NCBI GenBank assembly: GCA_037447655.1
Contig: JBBHKE010002818.1
Coordinates: 1-62,000, forward strand
Reading direction: 5' to 3'
From: Zygnema cylindricum
Lineage: Eukaryota > Streptophyta > Zygnematophyceae > Zygnematales > Zygnemataceae
DNA length: 62,000 nt
Part shown: in pieces, positions 36,978 to 49,069 of the stretch
Layout of the letters: each line of letters starts with the position of its first letter
How positions within the stretch are numbered: the stretch's first letter is position 1
The notes under the pieces: model-generated
What the model was told of the DNA's origin: nothing
Database searches by the model: none
The model's input: only the letters and a program-made list of their open reading frames with translations
Program-made: the position numbers and the translations under genes

Positions 36978-37267
36978 TAGTTGTCAAAAACTGTACATTT
37001 GAAGTACATTTTCGTACAAGCTATGTACCTTTAAGTTTAGATTTGACGATCAATCCGTCAAACAACTTTTACTGTTGAAATGTTGTAACGACAGTTAAAA
37101 AAGTGTCTCGGTTGCGAACGTCGACCGTCATAAAAAAAATCCAATTCACACGGCCGACGCAGGTTTACTGAAACAAAACTGCGGCAGCCACATATAAATA
37201 AAAATGGTTGCGCGCACATAGTTTCTCACTTCACGTGAGCTCCACACACCGACATTTGACTCAAGCA

Positions 37268-37544
37268 CTTAGCCACAATAATATAATCTAATCGCGAGTC
37301 GTTATATATTAAAGGACAACGTACGACATCTATAAACTCGCATGAAACGAAATTAACTTCAATACAAAATCAAAAGATGAAATTAACTTCATACAAAATC
37401 AAAAGTTGATTTAGTATGAAGTTAATTTCATCTTTTGATTTTGTATTGAAGTTAATTTCGTTTCATGCGAGTTTATAGATGTCGTACACCGTCCTTAAAT
37501 TTATAACGGTTCGCGATTAGATTATATTTTTGCGGCTAACTGCC
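37268..37544. mobile_element. Palindromic foldback element with a near-perfect 70-bp stem
   Basis: The inner arms, from ACGACATCTATAAACTCGCA to GAAATTAACTTCATAC and their complements, match over about 70 bases around a short loop near 37406-37414. The outer arms (CTTAGCCACAATAATATAAT and its complement near 37520-37544) are less exact. There is no coding content. It sits in the MULE interior directly before the Tourist-like element. Confidence 0.85.
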
Positions 37545-37547
37545 TAA

Positions 37548-38241
37548 GGGCGTGTTCCAATGTAACCGATATTTTGAAACGTTATTTTTGAATTTAGCGG
37601 TGATTTTACGGTGCACTTTTCAAAATGTGCCTATGTGAATCGTTACTTGCGCGTTCATTATTTTGAATATGTGGCAGTTGTACACGTCGCCAATACTTGC
37701 GAAACCCAAACTTCTGGCTTTGTAGACGCCAACGATCTCGGAACAAACTGCGGACATTTGTACGCCGCAAAGAGCTCCTGACATACTGGGACAATTGTCG
37801 ACGCCAACTGTCATTTGTTGAAGCCCACACGTGAACGACATAAGCGATCGCCTACGTCTACAAAATGACATTTGTAGACGCCCACAAGTGGACAACATAA
37901 GCAAACGGACAAACACCTTTTTTTTCGTGTACTCTCCCAACCGCAAAAAAAAAGTTGAAAACGTTGGCGCGTGCAATCCAGGTTTTCCATTCGTCAATGG
38001 GGTAGTATTTTGACTAAAATCAGATCGCGATCTGATTCCAGTGCAAGTGTGAAGATGAGCTGGAAGTGGGTCGCGATGATAATAACGCCAAATTGCCGTA
38101 CCTTCCAAGTTCCAAGATGACGCAAAATGTACTTGTGTTTTTGCCCATTTTTCGTACGGCGTAATATTTTCTCGTTGGAAGTCCCATTTTCTGTGAAAAC
38201 GACGGAAAAAAATCCTTACTTGAACACATGGGAACACGCCC
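37548..38241. mobile_element. Tourist-like (PIF/Harbinger) element, copy 2
   Basis: GGGCGTGTTCCAATGT and ACATGGGAACACGCCC form the ends, flanked by TAA (37545-37547 and 38242-38244). It is about 95% identical to copy 1 at 35557-36251 and almost the same length (694 bp). It was inserted into the MULE. Confidence 0.85.
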
Positions 38242-38873
38242 TAAGTCAAATGTCGGTGTGTGGAGCTCACGTGAAGTGAGAAACTACCTGCCCGCAGCCA
38301 TTTTTAATTATATGTGGCTGCCACAGTTTTGTTTCAGTAAACCTGCGTCGGCCGTGTGAATTGTTTTTTTTTTATGACGGTCGACGTTCGCAACCGGGAC
38401 ACTTTTTTAACCGCCGTTACAACATTTCGCCAATCAAAGTTGTTTGACGGATTAAACGTCAAATCTAAACTTGGAGGTAAGTAGCTTGTACGAAAATGTA
38501 CTTCAAATGTACAATTTATGATAACTACTTGCAAGCAGCAAAAATCGTCTCTGCGATTAGCAATTCCATTTAGTTAACTTTCATCTTTTCTTTTTTCTCT
38601 TTTCCACAGACGCGGACCACCAGCATGTCTCTTTGTCAATCTCGACCGTCCATTCTTGATTTCGACCGCGTGACGCCGATGTCACTGCTCCGTGAAGTCA
38701 ACACGAATCCAGGACACGGTTACAGATATTATTGTCGTTTTAGCAGGAGAACAGCAGATGAGGTGGAAACAACTGTACAGTACAGCTCCGCATTTTTCCC
38801 GTATTATATTTTACGCACAAAAAGGTGTAAAACTGTAAAAAGCATTGTAGGCTTAAACTATCAAGCTACATTA

Positions 38874-39072
38874 CACCTTGAATAGTTATTAGCGTATAGA
38901 AATTATTAGTGTAAAGAAAAAAATAGCATCATTCATTCTAATTTAGTGCCATGAGACGTGGCAGATTATTGTCCACGTCCTTAAATAGTGTATTTTCTTT
39001 TATTTAAGGTATCAATGTCAAAATTTTGGGGTGTCGATATGGAGTACATAAGGCTAATAACGCTTCACAGTG
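38874..39072. mobile_element. 199-bp TIR element (MITE), reverse copy of 13205-13404
   Basis: It starts CACCTTGAATAGTTATTAGCG and ends TAACGCTTCACAGTG between TA dinucleotides. The interior matches the other copy in reverse orientation, including TTAGACG/ACGTGGCAGATTATTGTCC. It adjoins the left edge of the large inverted repeat. Confidence 0.75.
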
Positions 39073-39088
39073 TACTGTCGAGTACTAC

Positions 39089-40175
39089 GCCTATTGAACC
39101 TATTGTTCACCTCATGTGCGTATAATACGGTGAATCGTGCGGACCTCATCACCTTATGTTGCGTAAAAGAACAAAGATATCGCAGCCGTCCGATTCTGAG
39201 GATTCGGATTGATTTGGCGGAGATCTCAACGATCGTTATTGTGACGCTGAACACGATCGGAAACTTGGAGTCGAATATCTCGTAAAAAACACACATTTCT
39301 ATATCGACATTTTACGACTGTTGCGTTACCGATTCTCAATGTTTCAATTTCCTCGCAACGTGTTTTCATACGCACATTTTTACGTGTTTTACTTACTACG
39401 CGGTTGTGGATTTTAGCGTTGCGTTTTTTTCGCGTTATTGTTCTTCCACAATTTCCAGTGTATAGTTTCAAAAAACCCCATTTGTAACTTTCAATGGTAA
39501 AGAAAATATGAGAACGAAACGCTCCCAAAATTTCCCTTTTAGTCACCACACCACCAATACACCACCAATCGCTATTAGCGTATTGAATGCTAATTCGGTC
39601 CTGTTTTTTTTTCCTCAAATTCTCAAATAGAATATCCATACTATTTAAAAAGTTCCCTAATTTATAATTAGAGTAAACAATTTCTTTGAAAGTTTCCAAA
39701 TTCCCAATTAGCGTTAATAACGATAATTATTCCTATACGCTAAAAAAATTCTACGCTAATAACGATTGGGGGTGTAGTTTAGTGAATACTACTAATTCGG
39801 TGGTTACTTTTTGGCAGAAGATCGCAAAATAGTGTTGACAGCTATATTTAAAAACTTGAGCTACATTTTGCCGCGTCTTCTTGCACTCAATTAGTATGTT
39901 GATTCTACTTTCGCATATGCCCTATAAATCTTTTACGCTAATAATGATGGGCGGTGTACACATTGAATCCGTTCCGTGTTTTTTTCTTTTACATTAAAAA
40001 ATTTCTCTTTGGATTTGTGAGAATGACCTCACCAAGCCAAAACAGTGGGATTCGTTTCATCCTTCAGGTGGAAGATTTGTTAATTTGTGCCTTATATTCT
40101 TTGACCAACGACTTCTTTTTGGGTTGAAAGTGGTAAGGTTTATCTCCCTTGCTATTGGTACTCGTTAAAGAGACA
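39089..40175. repeat. Outer arm (left) of a large inverted repeat
   Basis: This stretch recurs in reverse complement at 51580-52463. Shared landmarks run from ACGCCTATTGAACCTATTGT, through the AATCCACAACCGCG / CGCGGTTGTGGATTTTAGCG block and the degenerate TIR element at about 39550-39956, to TTGCTATTGGTACTC. The left copy carries an additional TIR element (39560-39774). Confidence 0.8.
39560..39774. mobile_element. 215-bp TIR element (MITE), TA target family, with a paralogous empty site
   Basis: Ends CACCACCAATCGCTATTAGCG and CGCTAATAACGATTGGGGGTG, with TA on each side; the same family as 11566 and 11789. In the inverted copy near 51984 the target is uninterrupted (complement strand CACCACCAA-TA-AGTTAGTG), so this insertion is younger than the large inverted repeat. 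Confidence 0.88.
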
Positions 40176-40185
40176 CGTGCGGGAA

Positions 40186-41109
40186 CCCTTATAAAACCAT
40201 GGTTATTGCCGGGTGTTACGGACTTCTCCTTCCCTTTTCTCTTCTTACCTCTTCCATTTTTTGATTTTTTGTGGAAAATAACAACAAAAACAAAAATAAG
40301 AATGCTTCGTATTTTATTTTCTCACTGTGTTCTGTCAAAAAGACGGATTACAATTGTTTTTATTAACAAAACATTTTTTTTTGTTGCTTCTGTTTGCAAT
40401 CTTATACTCTCTCTCTCTCACACTCTCTCTATTTTTCCACAATAGAGTGTGACTGCTGAAATTTGGTTGTTTCGCTTCATAATTTTGTTATTGTTGTCAT
40501 TGTTCGATAGAAATCGTCATTTTCGATGTCTTATACAATGTGACAAATTGAGTTGGTTATTGCTCCAACTTAGGGTCTTGACTTTACTTCTCAACGCGCT
40601 AACCACTACGTCATCAGCACAAAGTGGAGCGAGTTGGTACCTATCTTTCAGTGACTTTGAATGTGGACGGACAACATTCTACCCCATATCGAACTGGCAA
40701 CCCCGTACCAATCCAATTGGCACATAATTCTTTTGGCGAGACTAATCCATCAAATGGACACTCGGCGAGACGATTTGTGACTTCTGTCGACAAGGAAACG
40801 CCCTATAACAAGTAGACACAATGAACTCGAGAGACGTTGAAAACACAAACAGGGTTGTCGATAAAATGTTATCATTATATAAGGGGGAAGGCCCACTTAA
40901 CCCTCCTCCAAATTTAGGAAAATTTTAAATTAGTGATAGTTTGAAATGATTTAATAGTTAACTTTATAATGTATTAATTTTAATCATAATTTTAATAATA
41001 TCTAATAATAGTGTAATTATATAGATGAAATATATGAATACCGAAAATACTTTAAGCATAAAGGGCGTGGTATATGCATCTATGGTATAGTACTACAAGG
41101 TATTTTTAC
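40186..41109. repeat. Inner arm (left) of the large inverted repeat
   Basis: The stretch from ACCATGGTTATTGCCGGGTG to GGCGTGGTATATGCAT, continued after the hAT element by 42042-42190, is the reverse complement of about 49070-50105. Shared features are the (TCTC)n tract, the tRNA-like segment, CAATTGGCACATAATTCTTT and AAGTGGGCC..CC beside AATTTAGGAAAATTT. Confidence 0.8.
40558..40630 (-). other. tRNA-like segment in the left inner arm
   Basis: On the minus strand an A-box-like GACGTAGTGGTTAGCGCG is followed by a possible anticodon arm TTGAGAAGTAAAGTCAA and a B-box-like AAGTTGGAGCAA. The inverted partner is at 49661-49732. It has lost the canonical T-arm and is not expected to be a functional tRNA; it looks like a tRNA-derived (SINE-type) region. 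Confidence 0.6.
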
Positions 41110-41117
41110 CTAATAAT

Positions 41118-42033
<916 letters not shown>

Positions 42034-42514
42034 CTAATAATAGTATATTACATTACTAATATATAATAATTAAATAAGTGTATTTGTATTGGAATTATAA
42101 GAGAAATATAAGTCAAATATGCCTGTATTTTTTGAAGACTCTCAAGATTTTTTTATATATTTTTTTTTGTTTTTAGGTCGTATCCATTTAAAGTTACTTG
42201 AAAGTGCGCTCCAAAATTTATAATTATGAAAATCTAAAAAAAAATCTTCAAACGTAAAGTTAGAAAAAAAATATATACTACTGGAGCTAGTAAATGATTC
42301 ATACGAAAAGTTTGCGACCAGATTTTAATTATGAAAGTGGAAATGAAAATTTTGAAACTTAATAGCAAAAATACGCGACAAACTTTGAAGGTCAATGGAT
42401 GTAAGACGCAACGTGCTAGGATATTTTCAGTTGACCTGCATCCAACGTGGTAGGAGGTACATGGCCTAGACGACGTGTAGGCCTGTGATCGCGTGTCCAA
42501 GGTGGATAGTTTTG

Positions 42515-42690
42515 TTGTTGTTTCACGTGTACTAATGGTGCATGACGAGTGTGAAGTATCTCTCCTAGCGAGGAGAGTTTTTTCACACTGGATGATATAT
42601 GCGATTTCTTCCCAGATCTAAAAAAATGAAATATCCAACGGTCAATAAATACGCCTTTATCATTGGAGCATCCCTACATCCTTCCAGTAA
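42515..42690. repeat. Repeat with a strong hairpin, copy 1
   Basis: Contains the hairpin GTGTGAAGTATCTCTCCT..AGGAGAG..TTCACAC. It recurs in reverse complement at about 51375-51535, sharing CCAACGGTC and the hairpin. Function unknown; the upper edge abuts the truncated copia element. Confidence 0.6.
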
Positions 42691-45600
42691 CGATGGTTCC
42701 ACTAACCGAGCCTTGTAGCGCTCAGTCATGTTATCTGGTTAAACTTTAGTTTGATTACCCACTTACACCCAATTGGCTTTTGGTCAGGTGGGTAGTCCAC
42801 CAACTCCCAAGTATCGATCGCCATAATTGAGGCAATCTCCTCATTAATGGCTATCTTCCATCGGTTTCTCTCCGGACTGTTTATTGGCTCTCTATAATTT
42901 TGAGGTTCATCTAGATGAGGCACTTTAGTTACCTTGTTATTAACTTGTTTTTCTTGCAACCTTTTGTTGCTTCTCCTTCCTCTTTCAAAATTTGTCGCTG
43001 AAATAGATGGCTGATGAGGATTCTTTCTAACGATTTCAGTTTCTCCCCTCTCTCTTGGCTCTGGTTCAATTTCCACCATGTCTTCTACCTCTGGCTCAGT
43101 CGTCACTTGAGGTTCCACTTCTGGTTCCTTCTCGGTCTGATTTGTGCCTGCAAGATTATCATCTTCTCAAAAATTGTACAGTTACAGAGCTCAAAGTCAT
43201 CAAAAAATTTGACTGACTTTCTATACTTAAAGGGGTCTACCGATTTCCCTTCATCCATAACTACCTGGTGTTTACCTAGAATTATATCTTCCCTTCTAAG
43301 GTCATAAAACTATACCATTTTACATCTTCACTGTATCGTAGTAGGTATCTTGGTTTTCTTTTAGGATCTAGCTTCCAATCTAACCGATATGTACTTAGAC
43401 TAAACACTTGACTACCGAAAACCTTTAAGTGTGATACATTTGGTTTTCGGCTTGCCCATCTCTCATAGGGTGTTTGTCACTTAACAGCCGAAGTAAGAAC
43501 TCTATTCTTGAGGTAGTTGGCGCAATTCATTGCCTCATCCCATAACCTTTTTCCTATCTTCTTATCTGAGAACAAATATTTGGCACTATCACTTAGTGTC
43601 TTACTCAACCTCTCGGCTACACCATTTTGTTCAGGATTTCTTGGGACTGTCTTTTGTGCTATACCCCATATTCTCTCAAAAAATTATCAAACTGGTTGGA
43701 GGTATACTCCCCACCATTATCACTCCTCACTCTTTTGATTGAGGTTCGATGTAGTTTCTCACTCCATGCCTTGTATTCCTTAAAATACTAAGGGGCTTTT
43801 GATTTATTTTTCAAAAAATATACCATTGAATATCGAGACTAATCATCAATGATGGTCATCATATGCCTCTTACCTCTAGGCGAAGGCACTTTTGCAGGTC
43901 CTCGGATATCTGTGTGTACTGCATCTAGTACTTTTTCTCCTTTATAAGTGGTTGTTTTTGGGAAGGGTAACATGTGAGCCTTACCTTAAGGACACTCTCT
44001 AGAGTTACTCAAATTCTCACTTTCCCCATATTAAATCCCTTCCACCACTCCCATCCTTCACATTTATTTTAATTTATCTAAATGCAAATGTCCAAGCCTC
44101 TTATGCCATATCATTATATCACGAACACCAACATAATAAAGTTTCTTCTTTTCATTGCTTAAGATCAACCTAAACATCCATTGGCTACCTTTTTCAACTT
44201 TGAAATAAACTTCATCCTCAAAACTAGCTGTAATGATTCCTTTCTTAGTGCTAGTTTCAAAACCCTTATCGTCTAACACAGATGTTGAGATGAGATTTTT
44301 GTTCAACTCAAGAATAAACAACACATCAGAGAAGGTAACTATGGATGTTTTTCCTTCCACTAACACTTTGAGATCTACAGATCCTACCAAAGTAGTGGTG
44401 CTTCCCTCCTATTCGTACTCTTTTTTTTTCTCTTGTAGGGATCTTTCTCATCTTTGTGAACATGTGTTTATCCTTACACATGTGCATGGTAGCACCTGAA
44501 TCCACAATCCAACCTGCTATACCTTTTAATTCTCCGAAGGCACATTTTTGTTTTTCGTAGAATTTAAAACTCGGTCTTCACCTCCATCTCCTCATCCAAC
44601 AAGAGCTCATCGTTTTTCGATTCCTCCTCATGTACCTTGCGTCACAAGGGCTTGTTTCTTTCCTTTTAGAGGTCCACTAGTCTACCCCTTATTTAGCCGA
44701 AGTTCAATTAGCTGAGAACACTCCGCCATATAATGCCTTGATTTCTTACAAAACCCATTTGAAATCCTTGATCCAAACTCATCAGACTGATTTTGCTGTC
44801 CCCCTCCTCCATAGTTTCCATAGGGTTTCCTTAGATCCCTGTTCATTCGATTGGTCCCGGCTGCCAAGGCTTGTACACTCTTATCTCCCCTCCGAATCTC
44901 AATCGTATTTTCTTGGACGAGTATTATCCCTTCTACATAATTCCAGGTCCACCTAAAGCTCGAGAGATCTTGTTCACGCTTAACTATATGCTCATACTCA
45001 CCGGGTAACTTCATGAGTAAATAGTTAACTTTCATATTTTTAGTTTCTACTTGTCCAACAATCTCTAGCTCCATAAAAGTGTTGCAACCCTCTTTTATAT
45101 TCATATGCATTGATTTTTTGATCTCCTTGCTGTTGTTGCTAAATCGTACCACTTCGGTACATGTCTATGAGTGCCACCCAATGATCGGATGCCCTTTCCA
45201 CTTGTAAGTGAGGAGATGCAAGTCTTTGAATGAGATGCCGAAGAATGAAGTATTTTACTGCCATGTTATTATAGGCCCATGTTATTATAGTCCCGGGTAT
45301 CAATATCATATTCCTTGTTCCTCGGAACAAGTGACATAAATGCCAAACCTGTTACTATCAGTGTTGCTATTGGTGTGATTGACTCATTTTCTTTCCCTTT
45401 GTCCATCACAATACTTTCCCCGTCCTCCGTCTTCTCCGGTGGAGCTGGATTTGTTTCCCTGGTAAACCTGCTACCTCCAAACCCTAGAGGAATTCTTAGA
45501 CTTGATGGACGCCTCACTCGTCCACTCACTATATCTCAAAACCTTTCCTCACACAACGCTTCTGTCATCATACTCTCCTATTATATGAAGCTAGTCTCGC

Positions 45601-46050
45601 TAAAGATGGGCACCCTAAAGGTTGGGCCCATAACCTCCATTTCTGAGACCTTCATAGGTCCTTAGAGTAGGCAACTCTCACGAAGCCCCTAGGATAGCCC
45701 TAACCCCTTTGAGTTTGAACAAGACTGGCTGCCACCCTGGCAGAAAACCGACTGAATTTATTTTTCTTCACCCTAGTGAAGGCAAGACTCCCCTAGGTGT
45801 GCCACAAAAAGAATTAGGCAATTTGCTTCTCTGAGCAGTAAGTTATCAATGGTAAAAGTTGACTTTCTTATACTAAAGCTTTTTGGGAGAGAGGCTGCTA
45901 CCTCCAAAATGTCTAAGTCTTAAACCACTCTCTAAACCCTCTACTACTAGAGTACGGCACCAATCACATCAGTGTTCGATACAGAAAAATACTGATGTTG
46001 GAGTACTTTTTGTATAGCCATCGTACGACATGGCCAAGGAGTGGACGAGA
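42690..46050 (-). pseudogene. Copia-type LTR retrotransposon remnant (5' LTR part, gag, protease, integrase, start of RT)
   Basis: Read on the minus strand, part of a 5' LTR (about 46050-45640) is followed by a gag start near 45631 (ATGGGCCCAACC). Gag has a zinc-knuckle relic (FCKKSRHYMAEC near 44740), followed by a protease region (GWIVDSGA near 44505), GAG-pre-integrase (HKRLGHLHLDKLK at about 44100) and integrase pieces (GPAKVPS, SDNGGEYT, near 43900-43700). It stops early in the RT (PIGCKWVIKLK..ERYKARLV) at about 42690. Several frameshifts and stops interrupt it and the rest of pol and the 3' LTR are gone. It is clearly related to copia element A at 52610-59919. Confidence 0.85.
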
Positions 46051-49000
46051 AAATACTTAACAAAAACCATTAATTTTTACACACACGTACATTATTAGCT
46101 AGCGATCAGTTTAACAATTCAAATTGACATCCGAAAAAAAATAGTTTTTTTTGTTTCGATATATTCTAAAAATCTTAAATCTCTTCCAAGATTTTAAAGC
46201 TTATTTTCTTTTCTTCAGTTCATGCCACGTTTTAAAGAAATCAAGACGTTAGAAGGTTATTCCTATCAAATTTTCTTTTTAAATCAGTTAAAAGGTCACA
46301 AAATTCAAACTAATCATTGACTGTCTAGGAAAAATCTTTCAACTACACTATAAAAGATCCAAAAACAATTAGAATTAATACATGAAATCAAAAAAACTAA
46401 AACAAATAAAATAATAAAGTGAGCGTGGAATAATCATAGGTTTCAAATGTAAAATCAAATATGAATACGTCATTGGTCAAATTAAGTATTCGGAAATTAA
46501 ACCTACCCAAGTTGTTTGAAATATAACCTACCTACGTTATTTGAAACTACTTACAATCACATCACACCTCAAACTTTTGTAACCCCCCCCCTCTTTCTCT
46601 CCCCCACGTTATTATAAACATTACAGTTGCAAAAGTCTCACGATATCCACGCGTAATTTATCAATTTTAATTGGTTCGATTCGTACACTAGGTAAAAATT
46701 GAACTTCAATCACTTGATAATTTTTACATTAATGTAAAAAATTAACATTTAATCCACGTGTTGTTTATCAATTTCTACTGGGTCTATTCGTACATTATGC
46801 AAAAGTTGATCCTCAACCACCTCATAATTTTTACTTTATTGTAAAATACATACACAAAATGAGATGTACTTCTGAATCATATGATAAACAGTTTGTTTTT
46901 TCATTAGATTTAAAATGACTTGCCTTTTTTTTGAGTTTGACTAGTTGCAATGGGAATAACTCTACACTCAAGTATTTCCGCCATGTTGTGAATTCGACCT
47001 ATGAGGTAAGTGTAAAAAAACAAAATATTTGGTTGTATTATTTCATGAGGTAAAAACATTTAGTTTAATTTTTCTGTAAATTAAATTTATATTATTTTAT
47101 AAGAAAAATATTTGGTTGTCTTGAGTGTTACATTTTCAAATCTTTACTTGTTTTTTTTTTATTTCATTAACTTGCATAAAAATAGTCAAATGCATGGATA
47201 CAAAAAAAAAAAAAAAAGTACAACACTAAAATGCAATACTGAGTGGCGAAAAGATTTTTCGAAATAACGTAACAACCATATGCTTAGATACAAACAATTT
47301 GTTTTACTTTTTTATTAGAATGCAGTACGGAGTAAAAAAAAATTGATTACATTACTATAATGGAGTACAAAGTGGCGAAAAGATTTTGGGAACGTGTCTA
47401 TTTCACCACTCTATTTGTTTTGACTACTTTGCTAGAATACAGTACGGAGTACTTTCGCGGAAATAGTATTATAAATGAGCAAAAATAAAAATAAAATGCC
47501 TCTTTTTGTAGACGTTTCAATTTCAACAAAAAAAAAGCTAAACTCCACAAACAATATTATTAAAAACATTTTTTTTTAACTTCTTGGAAATTTGTTTCGT
47601 TCCACTTTTTGGCGCTGGGTATGAAACTCTTCCTTTTTTTTTGTTTGTTATTTTTTAAATCATGAATATTCTCACAAAATTAATAAAACAAAAACAATAA
47701 ATTAGCTAAACATTACGTTTTAAAACAGCAGAGATGAAAAAAATATTTAATTAGCTAAATGTTATGTTTTAGTTCGGTTCAGTTGAAGTCAATTAGCCAA
47801 AGAGTTTAGTTTGAGTTTATAATTTAAATGCAGTTTAGTTTCAGTTCAGTTTACTTTAATCTTAGTGAAATTGATTTTACTTTAATATCAGTTCAGTTTG
47901 ATTTCAGTTCAGTTCCAAGTTTGTTCTAATTTTGTTTCTGCGAGTTTCATTTTAATTCAGTTTAGTAAACATTTAGTTTAGTCCAATTTAGGTCCATTTC
48001 AAACTTTAACATATAGTTGACGCTCTTTATTTTAAACTTAACATATAGTTGAAGTTGTTTTATATAACATTTTTCTTTAAGTCGTTATTCAAGATATTTA
48101 ACTTAAGTCGTTGTCAATATATATATATATATATATCTTTTTTTTTAGGAATTTTTTTTTTGACATAATTTCAAATTTAAATTGTTGTTTCCACCTGGAC
48201 CAATATAATAAATTACCACCGACTAGTATTTTCCATTTTAAGCGTAAAATCATTTTATTTTTTTTTTAAATAGTCATACACCCTCATGGTCTCATAGTAA
48301 CTAATGCAAAACATCAAATAATGTGTTTTATGAAATGCTGCCCTTATACTTGGTTGTATTATACTATAACACCCATTGATTATGTCTTTTAGTAGCAACA
48401 TTCGAAATAAATCTAGTATTTGAGTATTATAATAACATGATTTATAAAAAATATTCGTAATATAATAATATTAGTTAGGTGATAATACGTGGTATGTATG
48501 GGGGCCCTCATATTACCATGTGAATTTACCATTTACCATTAGTATAGGGTACCTATATACAAAACATCATAATATTATAAAACCTAATACCTACTTAGAT
48601 ATTGTAATAATTATTATTTAGTAATAATATTTATTTATACCTATTAAAATTATTTTTAAGTTATTGAAATCAATATTTGCAAAATAATAACAAATCTTAT
48701 ATTAACTGCTAAATTCGTATTTCTACAAGGCTTTATCAAATACATATCTTATTTGTACTAAGCTTTATCAAATACATATGTTTTTTTTCACGTAAGAACT
48801 AAACAGTACAAATTTTATTATTACATTATAAGAGATTTTTTATTAAAAGTTGATCCTAACGATTTTTTCAACTATTATTCTATAATTTTAATAAATCATC
48901 AAATTTGCTTTAAAAATTTAGATCAATTTTTCCATCTCTTGAAAACCATTTAAAAGGTTATTTTACGATTTTGCATCATGCTTACAAGCTTCTAAAATCT

Positions 49001-49069
49001 AACTACAAAGTAATTATAAAGTACGACCTAAAACAATACAAAAATGTAAAAAAATTGCCAAAGTCTTTG
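46051..49069. other. AT-rich region with no recognised gene
   Basis: Three kilobases of low-GC DNA. It holds an imperfect tandem duplication of about 110 bp (46647-46860, both units with ATCAATTTNTACTGGGT-like sequence and CATAATTTTTAC), TTCAGTTCAGTTT-type short repeats at 47770-48000 and (AT) runs near 48116-48137. I see no exon, transposase or RNA gene. Confidence 0.5.

Larger units (their letters stand above)
36319..38567. mobile_element. Mutator-like element (MULE) with long TIRs and three nested insertions
   Basis: A 9-bp direct repeat ATTTAGTTA (36310-36318 and 38568-38576) flanks inverted ends GGGAATTGCTAATCGCAGAGA / TCTCTGCGATTAGCAATTCC. The arms are about 330 bp each once insertions are removed, sharing CTGTACATTTGAAGTACATT and GTGAGCTCCACACACCGACA. 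Long TIRs and a 9-bp target duplication are typical of MULEs. No transposase is present. Inside are a TIR element (36362-36977, in the left arm), a palindromic element (about 37268-37544) and a Tourist-like element (37548-38241), which leave little original interior. Confidence 0.85.

Noticed and set aside
35615-38237. A conserved minus-strand frame of about 190-205 codons in both Tourist-like elements, considered as a transposase or accessory protein.
   Set aside because: There is no DDE or Myb-like motif, the frame differs between copies by shifts at the N-terminal end, and the elements are recent duplicates, so similarity alone says little.
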